Shown one piece after another: positions 19,575 to 20,150 of a DNA stretch of 20,150 bases. Source of the DNA: Pelargonium nanum. Its lineage: Eukaryota; Streptophyta; Magnoliopsida; Geraniales; Geraniaceae. The first letter of the stretch is position 1, and each line of letters begins with the position of its first letter. A program made the translations under genes and the position numbers. Location of the stretch: the NCBI GenBank assembly GCA_036897485.1, contig JAYMTF010002000.1, positions 1 through 20,150 of the forward strand, in the 5' to 3' direction. Under the pieces are notes generated by a model. That model did no database searches. It was not told the origin of the DNA and saw nothing but the letters and a program-made list of their open reading frames with translations.

Positions 19575-20150
19575 GTTATATGATAAAAATAATTCTAAGG
19601 GGTACAAGGTAACGGTAAGTATGTAACTCGTCTAGTCTCAAACTTGATATATTAAATAAATAATATGATAAATATTTGGATATCGTTTCATATATGGTTC
19701 AAAATTGGTACGTAATTTGGTATTTGTTTATATTTGGTACTCAAACTATGGATATTGTTGTACCTAAACTATTTATTTTTATTTCAAATTGGTCTTACTT
19801 GTAACTATGTCGTCAAATCAATCTCAAGTAGTATCCATTTTTAATTTTCATTTATTTTAGAAAACAAATATTTGATCTGACAATTTCGGCGTGACTAACG
19901 AATACAAATACGACGCCACATTTGTTATTCTATAGTTCTCACTTCACATGTCTAGCAAAATAAATAATTTAGTCAATAACATGTATATTTGAAATTGTAT
20001 AAATATAAATGTAATTAAATGTGGTAACAATGCCTACAATTTGGATCCAACTTATCCGCTCTAGAGTGTGCCAACTATTGATCCACCTCGTAATTAAATG
20101 GAATAAAGGCAATTTTAGTACCCAAACTTTGGCCGAAATGCATGTTTAGT
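19575..20150. other. gene-free AT-rich DNA, probably transposon-derived
   Basis: No gene was seen. Phrases such as tttggtactcaaactatgg (about 19734) and tttagtacccaaactttggc (about 20115) resemble the termini of long-TIR plant elements. The second may be the start of an element that continues past the window. Confidence 0.4.

Overview
This is a stretch of plant nuclear DNA, almost certainly from a eudicot. It is AT-rich, has GT-AG introns, carries families found only in plants (SnRK2 kinase, class III peroxidase, RABA4 GTPase), and its gaps are filled with small, decayed plant transposable elements. I cannot name the species. No operon, CRISPR array, phage or bacterial feature is present.

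Four protein-coding genes can be reconstructed exon by exon with consistent splice phases. (1) 3413-5097, plus strand: a complete SnRK2 kinase, 8 coding exons, 343 residues, of the AtSnRK2.7/2.8 (group 2) type. (2) 10163-6867, minus strand: a 429-residue protein with a linker-histone H1/H5 winged-helix domain, in 6 exons. It has 15-residue basic and acidic tandem repeats and a predicted C-terminal coiled coil. Its intron 4 carries a long-terminal-inverted-repeat transposon. (3) 13574-11664, minus: a complete class III peroxidase (333 residues, 3 exons) closest to Arabidopsis PRX17 as I recall that sequence. (4) 18902-16755, minus: a complete RABA4-type Rab GTPase (225 residues, 2 exons).

Between genes: 1-2600 is gene-free and holds a decayed Ty1/copia reverse-transcriptase fragment next to a 94-bp Stowaway-like MITE. 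2600-2735 looks like a tRNA-derived SINE. 2740-3412 is the SnRK2 promoter (G-box, two TATA motifs). 5100-6866 has a second weak SINE-like segment and a TGGTCGACCA repeat cluster. 10240-11660 has a 150-bp foldback hairpin. 13600-14540 is the peroxidase promoter and otherwise featureless. 14543-15277 is a poly(A) retroelement with target-site duplications. 15600-16410 has a 48-bp tandem repeat and a copia integrase-region fragment. 19070-20150 is the RABA4 promoter followed by transposon-like, gene-free DNA.

The four genes are neighbours and do not form a pathway unit. A loose theme is possible stress/ABA responsiveness, since G-box/ABRE-type ACGT motifs sit upstream of both the SnRK2 and RABA4 genes; that is inference. 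I found no clear evidence of a new biological system. The most unusual items are the twin 45-bp repeat modules in the linker-histone-like gene, its transposon-filled intron 4 whose retention would immediately give a stop codon, the 50-bp duplication across the RABA4 stop codon, and the in-frame upstream extension of RABA4.
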